Source: Aaosphaeria pasadenensis (lineage: Eukaryota > Ascomycota > Dothideomycetes > Pleosporales). Taken from it: DNA of 64,000 nt. The DNA is taken from contig JAKLMB010000021.1 of assembly GCA_022813625.1 (NCBI GenBank), positions 677,775-741,774 on the forward strand. The letters are read 5' to 3'. Shown piece by piece: positions 47,279 to 58,865 of this stretch; within the stretch, counting starts at the first letter, position 1, and each line of letters begins with the position of its first letter. The notes under the pieces were generated by a model. The model made no database searches. It was not told where the DNA came from and saw nothing but the letters and a program-made list of their open reading frames with translations. Made by a program: the position numbers and the translations under genes.

Positions 47279-47602
47279 CAGAGGGTTGGCACATTTTAAG
47301 ACAGTTCAATGGCTACAGTAACTACAGAGGGTTGGCACGTCGGGCTGGCCCCATGCTAGTATTTTATGCTTACAACAGTGTCTTAGCGAGGTTTATCGCA
47401 AGTAGTTAAGATTGTTTACTGGCTACAGTACATTCTTAAGTAGACAGACACTTTAGGTATAGAAGATACATAAATTCAGCAGGTGGCCAGCCCGACGTGC
47501 CAACCCTCTGTACACCCTTGAATAGATACTTTAGGTACTCGGTACTCTGTAGAGAAGATACATAAAGCTAGCAGGTGTCCAGCCCGATGTGCTAACACTC
47601 TG
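47279..47602. mobile_element. MITE copy C, split by copy B
   Basis: The left part is 47279-47322, starting CAGAGGGTTGGCACATT. The right part resumes after copy B with TTTAGGTACTCGG and ends GCTAACACTCTG at 47602. It is flanked by TA at 47277-47278 and 47603-47604. Without copy B it would be about 136 bp. Confidence 0.8.
47325..47510. mobile_element. MITE copy B, complete, nested inside copy C
   Basis: A 186-bp element with long terminal inverted repeats (CAGAGGGTTGGCACGTCGGG and its complement) flanked by TA on both sides. It lies in the interior of copy C, between the GGCTACAGTA segment and the TTTAGGTA segment that are adjacent in copy B itself. This is insertion of one family member into another. 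Confidence 0.88.
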
Positions 47603-48550
47603 TACGAGTAGACGGGGTAGGGCAATGACCGCATACTCACCTTACTCCGTAGTCTAGGCGCTGTTACGAGGGTATGGAACAGAAGTGTGTTGCAGATGTG
47701 GCGAGCAGATCTGCAGGGCGGTAAATTCTGCGTTTTCCGCCCCTCACTACCTACTACTCGTACTACCGCTGCCAATGATGGATATTGGGATGCAGTTCTG
47801 AGTAAGATTTGATGATGGTTGGCAGCGGTGAATGGGGAGTGATACTACTCGTAGCTCTGTCTTGTCGTGTAACCAGCAGAACGATAATGATAATGATCAA
47901 GGGCATGGATGATTGTGGTAACGTAGCGTCAATACGGCAGTGGGTAGATATCAGTCAGTCGTCTAGGACATAGCATATGCTCCGTACGGGAAGTAAGTGT
48001 AGTGGAAGTTGGGTTGGTAGCTGGTAGTCGGAATTGGTGGTGGTTTTTTTTGTTGGTGAAGTGAGAATTTTCTGCTGCCCGACCAACCAATGACGACGAT
48101 GATACCGCCACTTTGTTACAACGAGTGCTACCTCATTGCCCTACGTAGGCAGGACGTAGTACCCCTACCCACCTCCCCACCCACTTTACTACTAGCCCGC
48201 AGGTAGACAATACCTACCAGGCCAGGCTACCTCACTGAAAAAAAAAAAAACCACTGCAGCTTTGTTCTTGGCACACTCGCTTGGCCACCTACCTTTATGC
48301 CCCGCACTACTTAAGAACCCGCTGGCTCTGATTCTTCCACTTCCTCTTCTTCTTTTTTTCTCTTCGTCCGTCTCATACCATACACAAGCTGTATATCTGT
48401 TAGTCTTCCTCCCTTCCCGTCTCTCATCCTCTATACCGTCTCCATCATCACGACCATCTATCTTTGATCCATCCCCACTGACTTTCTTTTCTACAGGAGA
48501 TTTCAACCTTTTTTCCACCACTCTAAAATCACACATACACAACCGTCAAC

Positions 48551-50482
48551 ATGGGGTAAGTCAAACTCTTCTCACTCAGCACGCATTCATCGCTCAGCGC
48601 AGCGCCAATCGTGCATCGTCATCGTCATCGTCATCACCATGAAGAATATCACACTAACAATCGTCGCAGTAAGGAGAAGACTCATATCAACGTCGTCGTC
48701 ATCGGCCACGTCGACTCTGGAAAGTCGACCACCACCGGTCGTAAGCCTCCCCTCCTCGAACCCAATGCGGGGTAACAAATGCTCACAATGGAATACAGAC
48801 TTGATCTACAAGTGCGGTGGTATTGACAAGCGTACTATCGAGAAGTTCGAGAAGGTAAGTCACAAAGACTCCCTTCTTTGGGATTTTCATTTCCCTTTCC
48901 CTTTTTCACCGACGAAAAACCGCCACTTTTTTCTCTCAAAGAGCCGCCCATGACTATTTTGGGCTTATCGCTGAGGGGCAATTTGGCTGGTGGGGTTGTG
49001 CGAACTTTTTACGCGCTAGCGCTATTCCCGATCGGGAACTCGCCAATCCACAACCCTATGACGCACATTTCATTTTTTGCAGCGCTTGGCTCATGCGGCT
49101 CGCTTCGCTATGGCCCTACTGCTGCACGACACAACACCCCTCATGTTCATCTTCGTCTATCCCAATTTCGTCTATCCCAGATCGTCTATTCAAAGTCTCC
49201 TCTAAAGCAACTGAATCGATGCTAATTCCCAACTCAGGAAGCCGCCGAACTCGGAAAGGGTTCCTTCAAGTATGCGTGGGTCCTTGACAAGCTGAAGGCC
49301 GAGCGTGAGCGTGGTATCACCATCGATATCGCTCTCTGGAAGTTCGAGACCCCCAAGTACTACGTCACTGTCATTGACGCCCCCGGTCACCGTGATTTCA
49401 TCAAGAACATGATCACTGGTACCTCCCAGGCCGATTGCGCTATTCTCATCATTGCCGCCGGTACTGGTGAGTTCGAGGCTGGTATCTCCAAGGATGGCCA
49501 GACCCGTGAGCACGCTCTTCTCGCCTACACTCTCGGTGTCAAGCAGCTCATCGTCGCTATCAACAAGATGGACACCACCAAGTGGTCTGAGGCCCGTTTC
49601 CAGGAGATCATCAAGGAGACCTCCAACTTCATCAAGAAGGTCGGATACAACCCCAAGCACGTTCCCTTCGTGCCCATCTCCGGTTTCAACGGTGACAACA
49701 TGATTGAGGCCTCCACCAACTGCCCCTGGTACAAGGGCTGGGAGAAGGAGACCAAGACCAAGTCCACCGGAAAGACCCTCCTCGAGGCCATCGATGCCAT
49801 CGATACCCCCGTCCGTCCTTCCGACAAGCCCCTCCGTCTTCCCCTCCAGGATGTCTACAAGATCGGTGGTATTGGCACGGTGCCCGTCGGTCGTGTCGAG
49901 ACCGGTGTCATCAAGGCCGGTATGGTCGTCACCTTCGCCCCCGCTGGTGTCACCACTGAAGTCAAGTCCGTCGAGATGCACCACGAGCAGCTTGTCGAGG
50001 GTGTTCCCGGTGACAACGTCGGTTTCAACGTCAAGAACGTCTCCGTCAAGGAGATCCGTCGTGGAAACGTCGCTGGTGACTCCAAGAACGATCCCCCCAA
50101 GGGCGCCGACTCCTTCAACGCCCAGGTCATCGTCCTTAACCACCCTGGTCAGGTCGGTGCTGGTTACGCTCCCGTCCTCGATTGCCACACTGCCCACATT
50201 GCTTGCAAGTTCTCTGAGCTCCTCGAGAAGATTGACCGCCGTACCGGAAAGTCTACTGAGAACAGCCCTAAGTTCATCAAGTCTGGTGATGCTGCCATCG
50301 TCAAGATGATTCCCTCCAAGCCTATGTGCGTTGAGGCTTTCACCGCCTACCCCCCTCTCGGTCGTTTCGCCGTCCGTGACATGCGCCAGACCGTCGCCGT
50401 CGGTGTCATCAAGTCCGTCGAGAAGTCCGACAAGGGTGCCGGTAAGGTCACCAAGGCCGCCCAGAAGGCCTCCAAGAAATAA
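48551..50482 (+). CDS. TEF1: Translation elongation factor 1-alpha
   Basis: A GTPase that delivers aminoacyl-tRNA to the ribosomal A site in the cytosol. Four exons (48551-48555, 48670-48740, 48799-48854, 49238-50482) close to 458 residues, the usual length. The first coding exon is only ATGGG, a common fungal TEF1 arrangement. Nucleotide-binding motifs are GHVDSGKS near residue 14, DAPGHRDF near 91 and NKMD near 153. The codon choice in the last exon is strongly C-ending, as expected for a highly expressed gene. The third intron is long (383 bp). The leader at about 48330-48545 is pyrimidine-rich. A 458-codon open frame on the opposite strand is a by-product of this codon bias. The intron region is widely used as a phylogenetic marker. 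Confidence 0.98.
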
Positions 50483-51120
50483 GCGATCAACGTCGCTTAG
50501 GTCTCTTGTTTTCCTTCTACTCCTTCTCCAAAAAAGTTCCAGATACCGGATTCTGGGGATGCGGTGGCTTTGGGACAAGGCCGTGATGAACTTTTAATTG
50601 ACTGAATGCATTACGGTTGGGTGTCATGGCGTGGTCCTTCCATAGAATTTCATAATGAATACCAATGATGCTATGGTGGACATAACCTTTCTCTACTTTG
50701 AATGATTGATGTGATGTGATGTTGTTGCTTGACCTAACGTGAGACTTTCCCTTCCATATGTCTTCATTATATACCATTGATTGACTGTGCTGGCCGTGGT
50801 ATCTGTTGAACAGAGAGCCCTTGTCGACAGTATCTTGACATACCTGTCTGACGCATCGTACGTATATCTCCAACTCATCCACGACGACTGAACGACATAG
50901 GAAGTACCTCTATCACTCAATTGCTTTCCCACAAATTCTCAAATTTCAAACGTATTTCAAGATTCAGCTAAAACGATTGAAAGAGTAATGGTATCTTAAC
51001 ATGCAAGTCATCATAAATCTCCCGGCTTGACCGCCTCATAAAGCCAACTTAACAGTTCATAACTCACAGCTGTACTTCACGCATCCTCGGCGACCGTAGC
51101 CCACATCGTAACCCATCCCC
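50483..51120. other. Convergent intergenic spacer
   Basis: Spacer between the 3' ends of TEF1 and the epoxide-hydrolase-like gene. No gene, repeat or RNA is seen. Confidence 0.6.
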
Positions 51121-52779
51121 TCACTTATCCACAACAAACTGCACTTCACCCTCACCCCCGAACCTCTCCTTGAACGCAACCTTCTCCCCCTCCATCGCCC
51201 ACGCCACGATGTCGCCCAACACCCTAGCCCCAAACCCGGCATGCGGAATCCAATGGGCCGTCCTATCCAGCACGATCGCCTGGCTCCCCCTCGTCAAGTA
51301 ATCGCCGATCCCGTCGAGCCCGAGCCGGTGCTCAAACGCCGTGTCGTACTTCCCCTGCACGATCGTAGCAGGCGCCTTCAACGCACCCTGGGGGCCGTCC
51401 TCGAAGATCCCCGCCCCCGACGAAGACGACGAGGAACTCTGGATCTCCGACAGCGCGACGACGGTCTCGATGCTCTTCTCCCAGACGCCGAGGCCCAGCT
51501 TCTCGCGGTACAGCCTCGTCTTCTCGAACATGCCGAAGTCGGTTGCGCGGGCGCGCACGCTCGCCGAATACGTCTGACCGCCATCCTCGGGGCCAGTCTG
51601 CGTGGAGAATTGCTCGACACCCGGACCCCCCGTTATCGCCATGGCATCCGCGGACTGGGACGGCGTCATGGGCTGGCTGAGCTTGACGCCGAAGGCGACC
51701 TTGTGCACGTTGCGGGTGGCCCAGAAGTCGCCCATGCGCATGAACCAGCGGGACAGAGGCCGGGGCGTCAGGAAGACGAAGATGTAGAAGGAGCGGCGGA
51801 GCTGGGAGACGATGGGCTGCGAGGTCGAGTAGGCGGCTTTTAGGAGGCGGGTGTTGAGCGGGTTGGAGAGGTAGGTGCGGAGCATTTGCTGGGACGAGGC
51901 GAGGCGAGTTGTTACGTTGGACTTTACTTGTGCGGGCTATGGGAGAGAGCGGTACTTGTTAGCTTGTTTGCTTGCTTGTGTGCGTGCCTCCGTAACCATT
52001 CATGGAACTTGGACCCGTGGGACCCTGGGAAGGGGAAAACTCACAATAACAGCAGAAGTAATGATCCATCGATCTGCGAGCTCCTTCGCCTCTGCTGCGA
52101 GTCGGGTGCCGACTATGGCTCCCCAATCGTGTGTCACCATGACAAGCCTCGCTCCCTGCTGGACGTGCTTCTCTCTCATGGCGAGAATGAAGCCCGTCAT
52201 GGTCTCCAGAACCTCATTCGGACTGTATCCAGGCAAACTGTCGCTTCCTCCATAGCCCGGTAGATCAACGGCAATCAGAACGTAATCAGCGAGCGCGGGG
52301 TTTCCAAGGATGGATTTCCAGAGGCCGAAAGAGTCGGGGAATCCTATATTGTAACAAATGTGAGAAAGCATGCAAATAATGGGGAAATCTCCGTTCGTCC
52401 TTCAAGGTACCGTACCATGGATGAAGATGGCAACGTTCTTGCCCTTGCCGGTAGGCGTGTCCCTCACAACATAATGCAGCTTGGTACCGTTTCTGAGCGT
52501 TTGAAATGCGTGTTTAAATCCAGGGAAGGGCGAGTTGCTAAGATCCCAGTATCGCTGTTGAGCTACAGTGTGAAGGACGGATCAGCTTGATTCCAAATGC
52601 TGGAGGATTCCTTTTCTACGGAAGAATTACTACCCACCAAGTGCAAGCTGCTTCGCCTCCTCCCTGCTTGGAGTTTTGAACAGCACGCCGTCACGAAGAG
52701 CAGCGTATGCGACAAGCAAAGTGTAGTTGAACAGGCCGTAGGAGAGGCTAAATGCCTCCCAGGCGAGCTTGCCTAGCAT
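51121..52779 (-). CDS. Alpha/beta hydrolase, epoxide-hydrolase-like
   Basis: Four exons (52638-52779, 52416-52562, 52045-52343, 51121-51936) close to 467 residues. The fold landmarks are IFIHGFPDSFGLW (oxyanion-hole HG motif), VDLPGYGGSD, and the nucleophile elbow VTHDWGAIVG. Having Asp rather than Ser as nucleophile, followed by Trp, is the epoxide-hydrolase pattern. The acid and base fit Asp in KYDTAFEH and His in TAHWIPH. A hydrophobic N-terminal segment (LSYGLFNYTLLVAYAAL) suggests membrane attachment, like microsomal or lipid-associated hydrolases. A Ser-only run in the cap region (SSSSSSSG) is a species-specific expansion. The substrate is unknown. The first intron uses a GTGGGT donor; choosing it gives LALAQQRYWDLS in frame. 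Confidence 0.87.
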
Positions 52780-53641
52780 GCTTTGTGTCCGCGGTGTATC
52801 CCTTCGGGTGCAGCTGGGTAGACTGTAGAGAAACCGAATGTTCGGAAAGTCGGTTTGCACAGCGTGTTTGTGAGATGTACACACAGTAAATGACAAAAAA
52901 ACGGCGAAGTAGTTGGAAAGCTATGCCTAAACTAGCCCCCTACCGAGGCAACCCCACTTCAACGGTGGACAAAAGTGCAGCTTGATATATATATCGAGGA
53001 GATAGGCCAAAGTGCGCCTACCGTAGATCAAATATCAACCATATACGGCCGTAAGAGGTGTTTTGGTACTTCTTGCGGTGTGCGAAGGAACAAAGTTGCA
53101 GTGTAGGAGTTTCCGTCCTGACAATGCTAGAACGGACGTTCAAGTAGGCTCATCAGCCTTAGCGAAAGGAACTGTCACATGCCCTGTAGATCGTATCGTC
53201 CTGCCCTGCCGTGTCTGTAGATGATCCGCTTGGTCACGACAGCACGAATGAATGGACGCGTAACCGGAGAAATGTGAAGATCTCGCCTGTCGAGCATTTG
53301 GGTTGGATGATGTGATGGTATTGGTCGTCGAATTCGCTTGTACCAAATATATCCCTGTCACCAACAACACTACGCGGGCGCCGTTGATCGTAAACCTTCT
53401 GGGGACAGGTTCACGGACAGGGCTGAAACTAGGGCATAATTGGCTCGATTGTATCTTGAGAGACTGGTTCCGGTTGCGTGTTGATGATATCTCCATTGGA
53501 AGGCACTGCGGTGATGTTTCGTTCTAATTGTTCAATTTTTGGATTACTGTCATGTCCATAAATATCATTGCGATCCCTGCCACATTCTTCTCTGTTCCTC
53601 ATATCCATCATTGTCAACAGCTCAAACAGTCACTTCCTCCC
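52780..53641. other. Intergenic spacer
   Basis: Between the starts of the hydrolase gene and the end of the membrane-protein gene. No supported gene. An ATATATATAT tract lies near 52985. Confidence 0.55.
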
Positions 53642-54802
53642 TTACACGCCTGTGCCAAAGATTATACCAATGGTCGAAAAGAACGTCCAGATGACACCCT
53701 GCTCGATCACCTTCGGTGGACAATAGCTAAGCACACCCAGTCAGCTCGACTCTCCTACCCAAACACAGAAAAAAGAAAGTGAAACGACTTACAAACGCCC
53801 AGAAAGCCGCACAAAGCCCGTCCAAAAGATCCAGCTCCCCAACCACGTACTTATCATCAAAAACGCAAGCGTCCAGGCAACGAACGTCTTACTCCCTCTA
53901 CCAAGAAGCCTAGTCCTTTCGCTCGACACCGTGTATATAATGAAGATGGCAGCGACTAGCAGGAACAACGAGCCCGCCACGAGATAATACAGAGCGCCCG
54001 AGTACATCATCCGCGCCGCGGGATTGATGTCCCAATAACTCTTCTTGTGGATCTTGTAGTATCCGTTCGCCGTGGCGAACCTGGCGGTTATGCCCATGAT
54101 GTACAGCGTGATGATCTGCAGCATGAATTCGCCAATGAACTGGGTCATGAACGCCGACCACCAAGGGTAGTCGCTCAGGTGTGTTGATGAGGCTGTCGGT
54201 GGGAAGAATGATGCATCCTGTCTGTCGACGCTGCGCCGGGACGTGTTGTACGGATACAGCAGTGCAGTATCAGAACCGTAAGGCGACGGTGGACTCGATG
54301 GGCCAAAGGGACTCGGCGGCCATGGACTTTGCGGAGGAGATTGTGGTGATAGGTACTGGTTCCGGTCCGGTGTTCGATTCTGTCTCGCCCTGTTCGTCTC
54401 GTTTTGCCTAATCTTGCGACTTCGAAGTGCGAAAGCTCCGAGCACTACCCAGCCCAGTCGAGGTCTCGCAACGAGAAACAACATCAATTCTGATACCTTG
54501 AAGTCGGCAATGTAGCCGTCGCTTCTCTTGATAAGCCATGCGATGATGGCATTGGCGGCAAGCTGTAGCCCGACGGGTACTATCCACATGTACTGCCAGG
54601 AACGGCTTCCACGCTCCCCGCACCATCCACAGGTCAACTTCTTTACCACGATGCGGTGTCCGAAAATGACAGCAAGCAGTGAGACGATTCCATTTACCGC
54701 CGCGAATGTACCTAGCAGTGAAGACTCGCTTGGACATGCATGATCATCGCTGTTTTTCGATTGGATGGTCCATGACCATGGTAGGTAAATCGTCTGGCTC
54801 AT
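53642..54802 (-). CDS. Fungal multi-pass membrane protein, unknown function
   Basis: Two exons (53793-54802, 53642-53726) close to 364 residues; without the intron the frame would end five residues after the donor codon. Family not recognised. About seven hydrophobic segments are visible. Three lie in the first half, with a Cys-Gly-Trp-Cys turn (LTCGWCGER) after the first. Four lie in the second half. Between them is a Pro/Ser-rich cytosolic-type loop (residues about 145-205) with several SPP and QSPP units. The join restores SGRFYCPPKVIEQGVIWTFF and a final hydrophobic segment that ends IGIIFGTGV. The topology resembles fungal integral membrane proteins of unknown role, and no transporter motif is evident. 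Confidence 0.75.
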
Positions 54803-55473
54803 TCCAGGCGGCGATTCAGTTCAAGTAAGGCTGGTTGGCAAGGCTAGGCCTGGTGTGTTTAAATGACTCGACGATGGGACGTGGTATTGTCGAGATAGAA
54901 GGCTGAGAATGTGGACTGAAAATTAATGAATTTTTCTGGCTACGATGAGTTTAAACCCATTTCAAAATGAAAAATGCAAAGCTTCACTGAAGGCTGAGCA
55001 ATGCATCGCGTTCCACCATAGGTTGTACTGGCGGCCTCAGCCTGATCCATATATATATGTCTGCTGTGGAAAGTAGCGTTGTATGGCCAAGTTCGGTGTT
55101 CTCGCATAGAGAACCATGCTGTGGCTCACAGTTGGGCGCACTTAGCCCCTCAACTCATTCGGTGCTTCACGCACGTTCTGGGAGACGTGCATGATAGCTC
55201 TTTCTAACAGAGCGAAGGGCTGCGGCGGGGAAGGTTGGACGATTTTATGTCCCACCACACCCGTTGGTGATATTTCGGTTTTGATGTTCCCAGAGACGAA
55301 TGGCGTACAGTGAGAGTGTGACAGACTGTTCCTATCCTTCGTATGCACGAACGAATCCATTCGAACAAGCGCACAAGGACAAGACGAACCATCACAGTAA
55401 ATCATAGCCGAGCATTGCATCAAGCCTTGTCCAGAGCCTCTCGCGACAGAGGAAACAGCGCACCCTTTCATGT
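54803..55473. other. Intergenic spacer
   Basis: Spacer of 671 bp between two minus-strand genes. ATATATATAT occurs near 55052. No gene is supported. Confidence 0.55.
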
Positions 55474-56037
55474 TCAATCCTCCTCCATCTTATCGCCCCT
55501 CCTCTTCGCCCTATCAATCTTAAATTTCTCCTCGACCCTCCTTTCAGTGTCCCTCTGAATTTCCAGATTCTTCAGCTCTTTCTCAACCTCCTCGTTCTTG
55601 CGAATAGCCTCTTCCCGCTCCCTCATCCTCTCCGTCGCAACCTCCATAAGATCCTTAATCTTCTCCTCCACCACGCGCTCCAGCTGCCCCACATCCTGAA
55701 TGTCGTTCTCCTTAATAAACTTCTCCGCGAAGTCGTTCACGGTCGAGGCCGCGGGTCCAGGTCCGCCAGTATGGTAGCCATTCGCGTGCGTCAGGAGGAC
55801 TCCTGGGATTGGCGAGCGGTGGGTGCGCAGAGGGGAATCAAGCGCGACTGGTAATGTGGTCGGGTCGATTAGGGGAGGCGATCCAGAAGTTCGTGACGGG
55901 GTGTCGCTGGGATTGAGGATTGCGTGCATCAATTCGTTCTCGAAGCGCTCGTCGTAGGTTACGGTCGCGGGCGAGTAGTCGATGACGGGAGATGTGGGCT
56001 CCGGCTCTTCGCCTGGAGTCGGAGGCGCGTGGGACAT
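55474..56037 (-). CDS. Hypothetical coiled-coil protein
   Basis: Single-exon frame of 187 residues, beginning MSHAPPTPGEEPEPTSP; family not recognised. The N-terminal half is Pro/Thr/Ser rich with a YDERFENELMHAIL helix near residue 30. From about residue 100 to the end it is a charged, heptad-like coiled coil (DFAEKFIKENDIQDVGQLER, then many Glu/Arg/Lys residues), ending KRRGDKMEED. No signal peptide or membrane segment. It is divergent from SF3b5 with 448 bp between starts. A structural or scaffold role is only a guess. Confidence 0.65.
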   Translation of the reverse strand: MSHAPPTPGEEPEPTSPVIDYSPATVTYDERFENELMHAILNPSDTPSRTSGSPPLIDPTTLPVALDSPLRTHRSPIPGVLLTHANGYHTGGPGPAASTVNDFAEKFIKENDIQDVGQLERVVEEKIKDLMEVATERMREREEAIRKNEEVEKELKNLEIQRDTERRVEEKFKIDRAKRRGDKMEED

Positions 56038-56485
56038 CGTGTATGTTGTGAGCTGTCCACGTTGCGCGGAGGATCTTGGACCTGGTGGGAAAGGGGAGTG
56101 AATCGTAGAGTAGATTGATGCGCCTCTATTGAGTAGTATGGGGTATCCAAATGCGCGATCACAGTCGAATGTAATTTCGAAGGCCTGGTCTAATGCTATA
56201 TAATAACAACAAGTAGGAGCTCAACAGGAAGATATTATCCGAATCAATTGTGCAGTGTGTAAGGAAGGACCATGCTGTGTAGAATCGCGAACCCTCGATA
56301 CGTGACGATGACTAAGCACTCAATCGCTCAATCCCAGGATGCGAACTTGTCGCATTCTTCCCCAGACACTTGCGAAGCGCAACATCCTCCGTCACCAATT
56401 CCCGAAAACCAAACATCTACACATCCCACCGCGACGACACCACTCCCATACTTCCTACCCGTGAAACCCAGACCACGACTCCACC
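56038..56485. other. Divergent promoter region
   Basis: Shared upstream region of the coiled-coil gene and SF3b5. C/A-rich leader on the SF3b5 side. No separate gene. Confidence 0.6.
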
Positions 56486-56806
56486 ATGGCCGACAAACTC
56501 CGCAATCAACAGCAGCTCGAAAGCCTCGCGGCGAAATACATCGGCACCGGCACGAGCGACACCACCAAATTCGAATTCACGTCCAACATGGCGCGCGACT
56601 CGCTCGCCTCCTACGTCGGGCACCCGCCGATGCTGCAGTACATGAGCATCGGTCTCGGACAGTCGAAGGAAAGGACGAGGATTCAGATGCTGGAGAGGAT
56701 GGTCCGGCCTGTTGGCAATCCACCGGAGGTAAGATATCAGATGGGTTTTGAGAGACAGCTTTTGGGAGGGCAAGTTGGCTAATGGAGTGTATAGCAACAA
56801 GAATGA
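56486..56806 (+). CDS. SF3B5: Splicing factor 3b subunit 5 (SF3b10/Ysf3)
   Basis: A small core subunit of the SF3b complex of U2 snRNP, which holds the branch-point region of pre-mRNA. Two exons (56486-56728 and 56795-56806) close to 84 residues, the family length. The protein matches the family along its whole length: QQQLESLAAKYIGTGTSDTT, then the YVGHPPMLQYMSIG block, and RIQMLERMVRPVGNPP near the end. The ATG has an excellent context (CCACCATGGCC). The second exon encodes only QQE and the stop. A small exon like this would be missed by length-based gene finding, leaving a spurious read-through end. Confidence 0.93.
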
Positions 56807-57144
56807 AGGGACAGTTCTAGAGATCGAGTAACGACGACACAACGCTCGGCACGCGAGCACCATTATAGCGGAGCCCAGCTCGACTTCGGCGGACGGGGTG
56901 CAATTCCAACGATGAACATGGTCAAGGCCAGATACAAAGGTAAACCCAATCTCAGCTTCTGCCAGCACATATCCGCACGATGGACAGGGTACGCAATCAC
57001 GCAGCGCACGCGTAACCCTCTGGTGGTCTCTTCATAGATGCCTCGTTTATAATTGAACTGAAAGCCTCTTGGGGCTTTAAAATATGATACCCATTCCTGA
57101 TATTCTTTCGATATTCTATAAACCCATGCGTGCGTGAATCCACT
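56807..57144. other. Short convergent spacer
   Basis: 3' regions of SF3b5 and the ankyrin gene. No feature is recognised. Confidence 0.6.
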
Positions 57145-57835
57145 TTAATCACTATCGCTTGCTACATCATTCGGGTCGTCGTCGTCCTCTTGGACGACAT
57201 CCGCACCCGCCATCATTGCAAACTCCGCCTTCTGCAGTATCTTCTTCAGCTCCGTGTTCCGTGGGTCGACGAGCTCGACTGGCTTCAGCTTGGCGGCATT
57301 CCGTATCCTCGGATCGCAGCCCGCGTCGAGCAGGATCTCAATGATGGGTTGGCCGGCGGTGGGCCAGTCCGACTGTTCGAGCGAGTTGACGTAGCGGATG
57401 CCTTTGTGCAGCGGTGTGTCCTTCTCCAGCCGGTCGATCTCGTCGATCTCGAGGCCCTCCTGGTCGAGGAGGACGTCTAGTACGTCATCTGCCCAACTGT
57501 CAGTATCTCAACCTCCCTCATCTCCGACACCGCTGCCCGGAGACAGCTGGTACGGGGTACATACAGCTTCCGTACATCGCGGCGACATGTAACACGCCGT
57601 TTCCCACACCATCCTGTGCCGTGTTGAGGGTCTCCGCCACGAACTCTGCCTCCTTCTTTCCGGCCTTCTTCGCTGCGGCGGCGAGGGATTCTATCGTCTC
57701 CTCTAGGAGTGCAGTGTTATCTCGGCGGCATGCTTCGAAGATGAGCTCGCGGGGGGATGCGCCCTAATGCGAATCCGTTAGCGTGAAAGTTCGCGGAATT
57801 CCTGAGGTTGCTCTTAGTACCTCGTCGTCCGCCAT
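57145..57835 (-). CDS. Small ankyrin-repeat protein
   Basis: Three exons (57821-57835, 57565-57763, 57145-57488) close to 185 residues. The first coding exon is 15 nt (MADDE). Ankyrin-type helical repeats are visible: ELIFEACRRDNTALLEETIE, then GNGVLHVAAMYGSYDVLDVL, then DTPLHKGIRYVN, and IIEILLDAGCDPRIRNAAKL. A charged C-terminal tail (DDDDPNDVASDSD) follows. The size and acidic tail recall the yeast ribosome-assembly chaperone Yar1, but the resemblance is too loose to name it. The protein should be cytosolic or nuclear and act through protein binding. Divergent from RPC11. Confidence 0.82.
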
Positions 57836-58403
57836 GATTGATCAGAGGAATGTAAATTTCCGAGGATTTGGTGAAGTTCGTGTTGTCGGTGCTGCAATGC
57901 AACAAGTTCGAATCGCGGTGTAGGTATGTTTTGTTCGCGGGGGAGGGAGATCGGGCAATTGACGCTAATCTCTCTCGGACCTCCAGAAACGAGAGCCAGA
58001 TAATTCTCTCCAAACAAACCACGTATGACGAGTACGGATCCAAAAGCGCTCACAGGAAGTGGCCCCCAAAATAAGAGAAAAGACTAGAAACAGAACAGGA
58101 TCTCACAGGGCGTTGTGTAGGTTTGGGCGTGGCGGTGCCCGCAAGTCGTCGTGGTCGTTCGGATCGGAAGTTAGAGAGAGGCGGTGGTTTCCAGGGTGTG
58201 GGCCCCGCACTATTCCTGATAGGGAACGCTTACTTGCGTTTTAGCTCGAGCAGGGGTCTGCCAACCGGGCATCTTTTGGTTATCGATTGTGAGGGAGCTT
58301 TTTTTGTCATACAAAGTAGACGACTTGCGGTTGGCTTCAACTTCGATAGATATACACAACGCAGTATCCTCCACCGCATTTCTCCCTCACCAAATCAACC
58401 ACC
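57836..58403. other. Divergent promoter region of the ankyrin gene and RPC11
   Basis: 568-bp spacer. No gene is supported; the open frames here do not splice into anything. Confidence 0.6.
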
Positions 58404-58865
58404 ATGCTACTCTGTAAGACCTCACTCCCTTACTCTTTCACACACCCTGACTCACGATCTTCCCAGTCTGCCCAACCTGCAGCAACATGCTGCGGATCTC
58501 CAAAGTCCCCCCGGGCGACCCGACCGTCGAAGAATCGGTAGGACAGAACCGCTTCGAATGCCTCACCTGCCCCTACCACTTCGTCATCAACAAGCGATTC
58601 TTCGAGCGCAAGGAGATCAAGCGCAAGGACGTCGAGGACATCCTGGGCGGCAAGGGCGCGTGGGACAACGTCGACCAGACCGAGGTGCAGTGTCCGAACG
58701 AGAAGTGCAGGAACGATAAGGCGTATTGGTACCAGTTGCAAATCCGTAGTGCGGATGAGCCGATGACCGCGTTTTATAAGGTATGTTCTTTTGAATTATT
58801 GGGAGAGGTTGAGGCTGATGATGTGGGTGCAGTGTACGAAGTGTGCGAAGGAGTGGAGAGAGTAG
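58404..58865 (+). CDS. RPC11: RNA polymerase III subunit RPC11 (TFIIS-like)
   Basis: Small Pol III subunit required for RNA cleavage, termination and reinitiation. Three exons (58404-58413, 58467-58780, 58833-58865) close to 118 residues, close to the family length. The N-terminal zinc ribbon has CPTC near residue 5 and CLTC near 32. The C-terminal ribbon has CPNEKC near residue 80, and CTKC assembled across the last intron. The acidic hairpin RSADEPMTAFYKCTKC carries the Asp-Glu pair that stimulates cleavage in TFIIS and Rpc11. The first coding exon is only 10 nt and its ATG has a good context (ACCACCATGCTA). The last exon adds WRE and the stop. No anomaly. Confidence 0.95.

Larger units (their letters stand above)
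44641..48550. other. Transposon-scarred intergenic interval
   Basis: Between SLS1 and TEF1. It holds MITE half-copy D, a truncated C2H2 reading frame, MITE B nested in MITE C and the TEF1 promoter. A plus-strand frame open from about 46306 to 46627, with a CxxC pair in WACRHCPS, could be a gene scrap. No start, splice partner or family was found for it. Confidence 0.6.

Noticed and set aside
49202..50578. 458-codon open frame on the minus strand over TEF1
   Set aside because: It is the mirror of the strongly biased TEF1 coding exon, has Leu/Asp/Gly-rich unnatural composition and no independent support.
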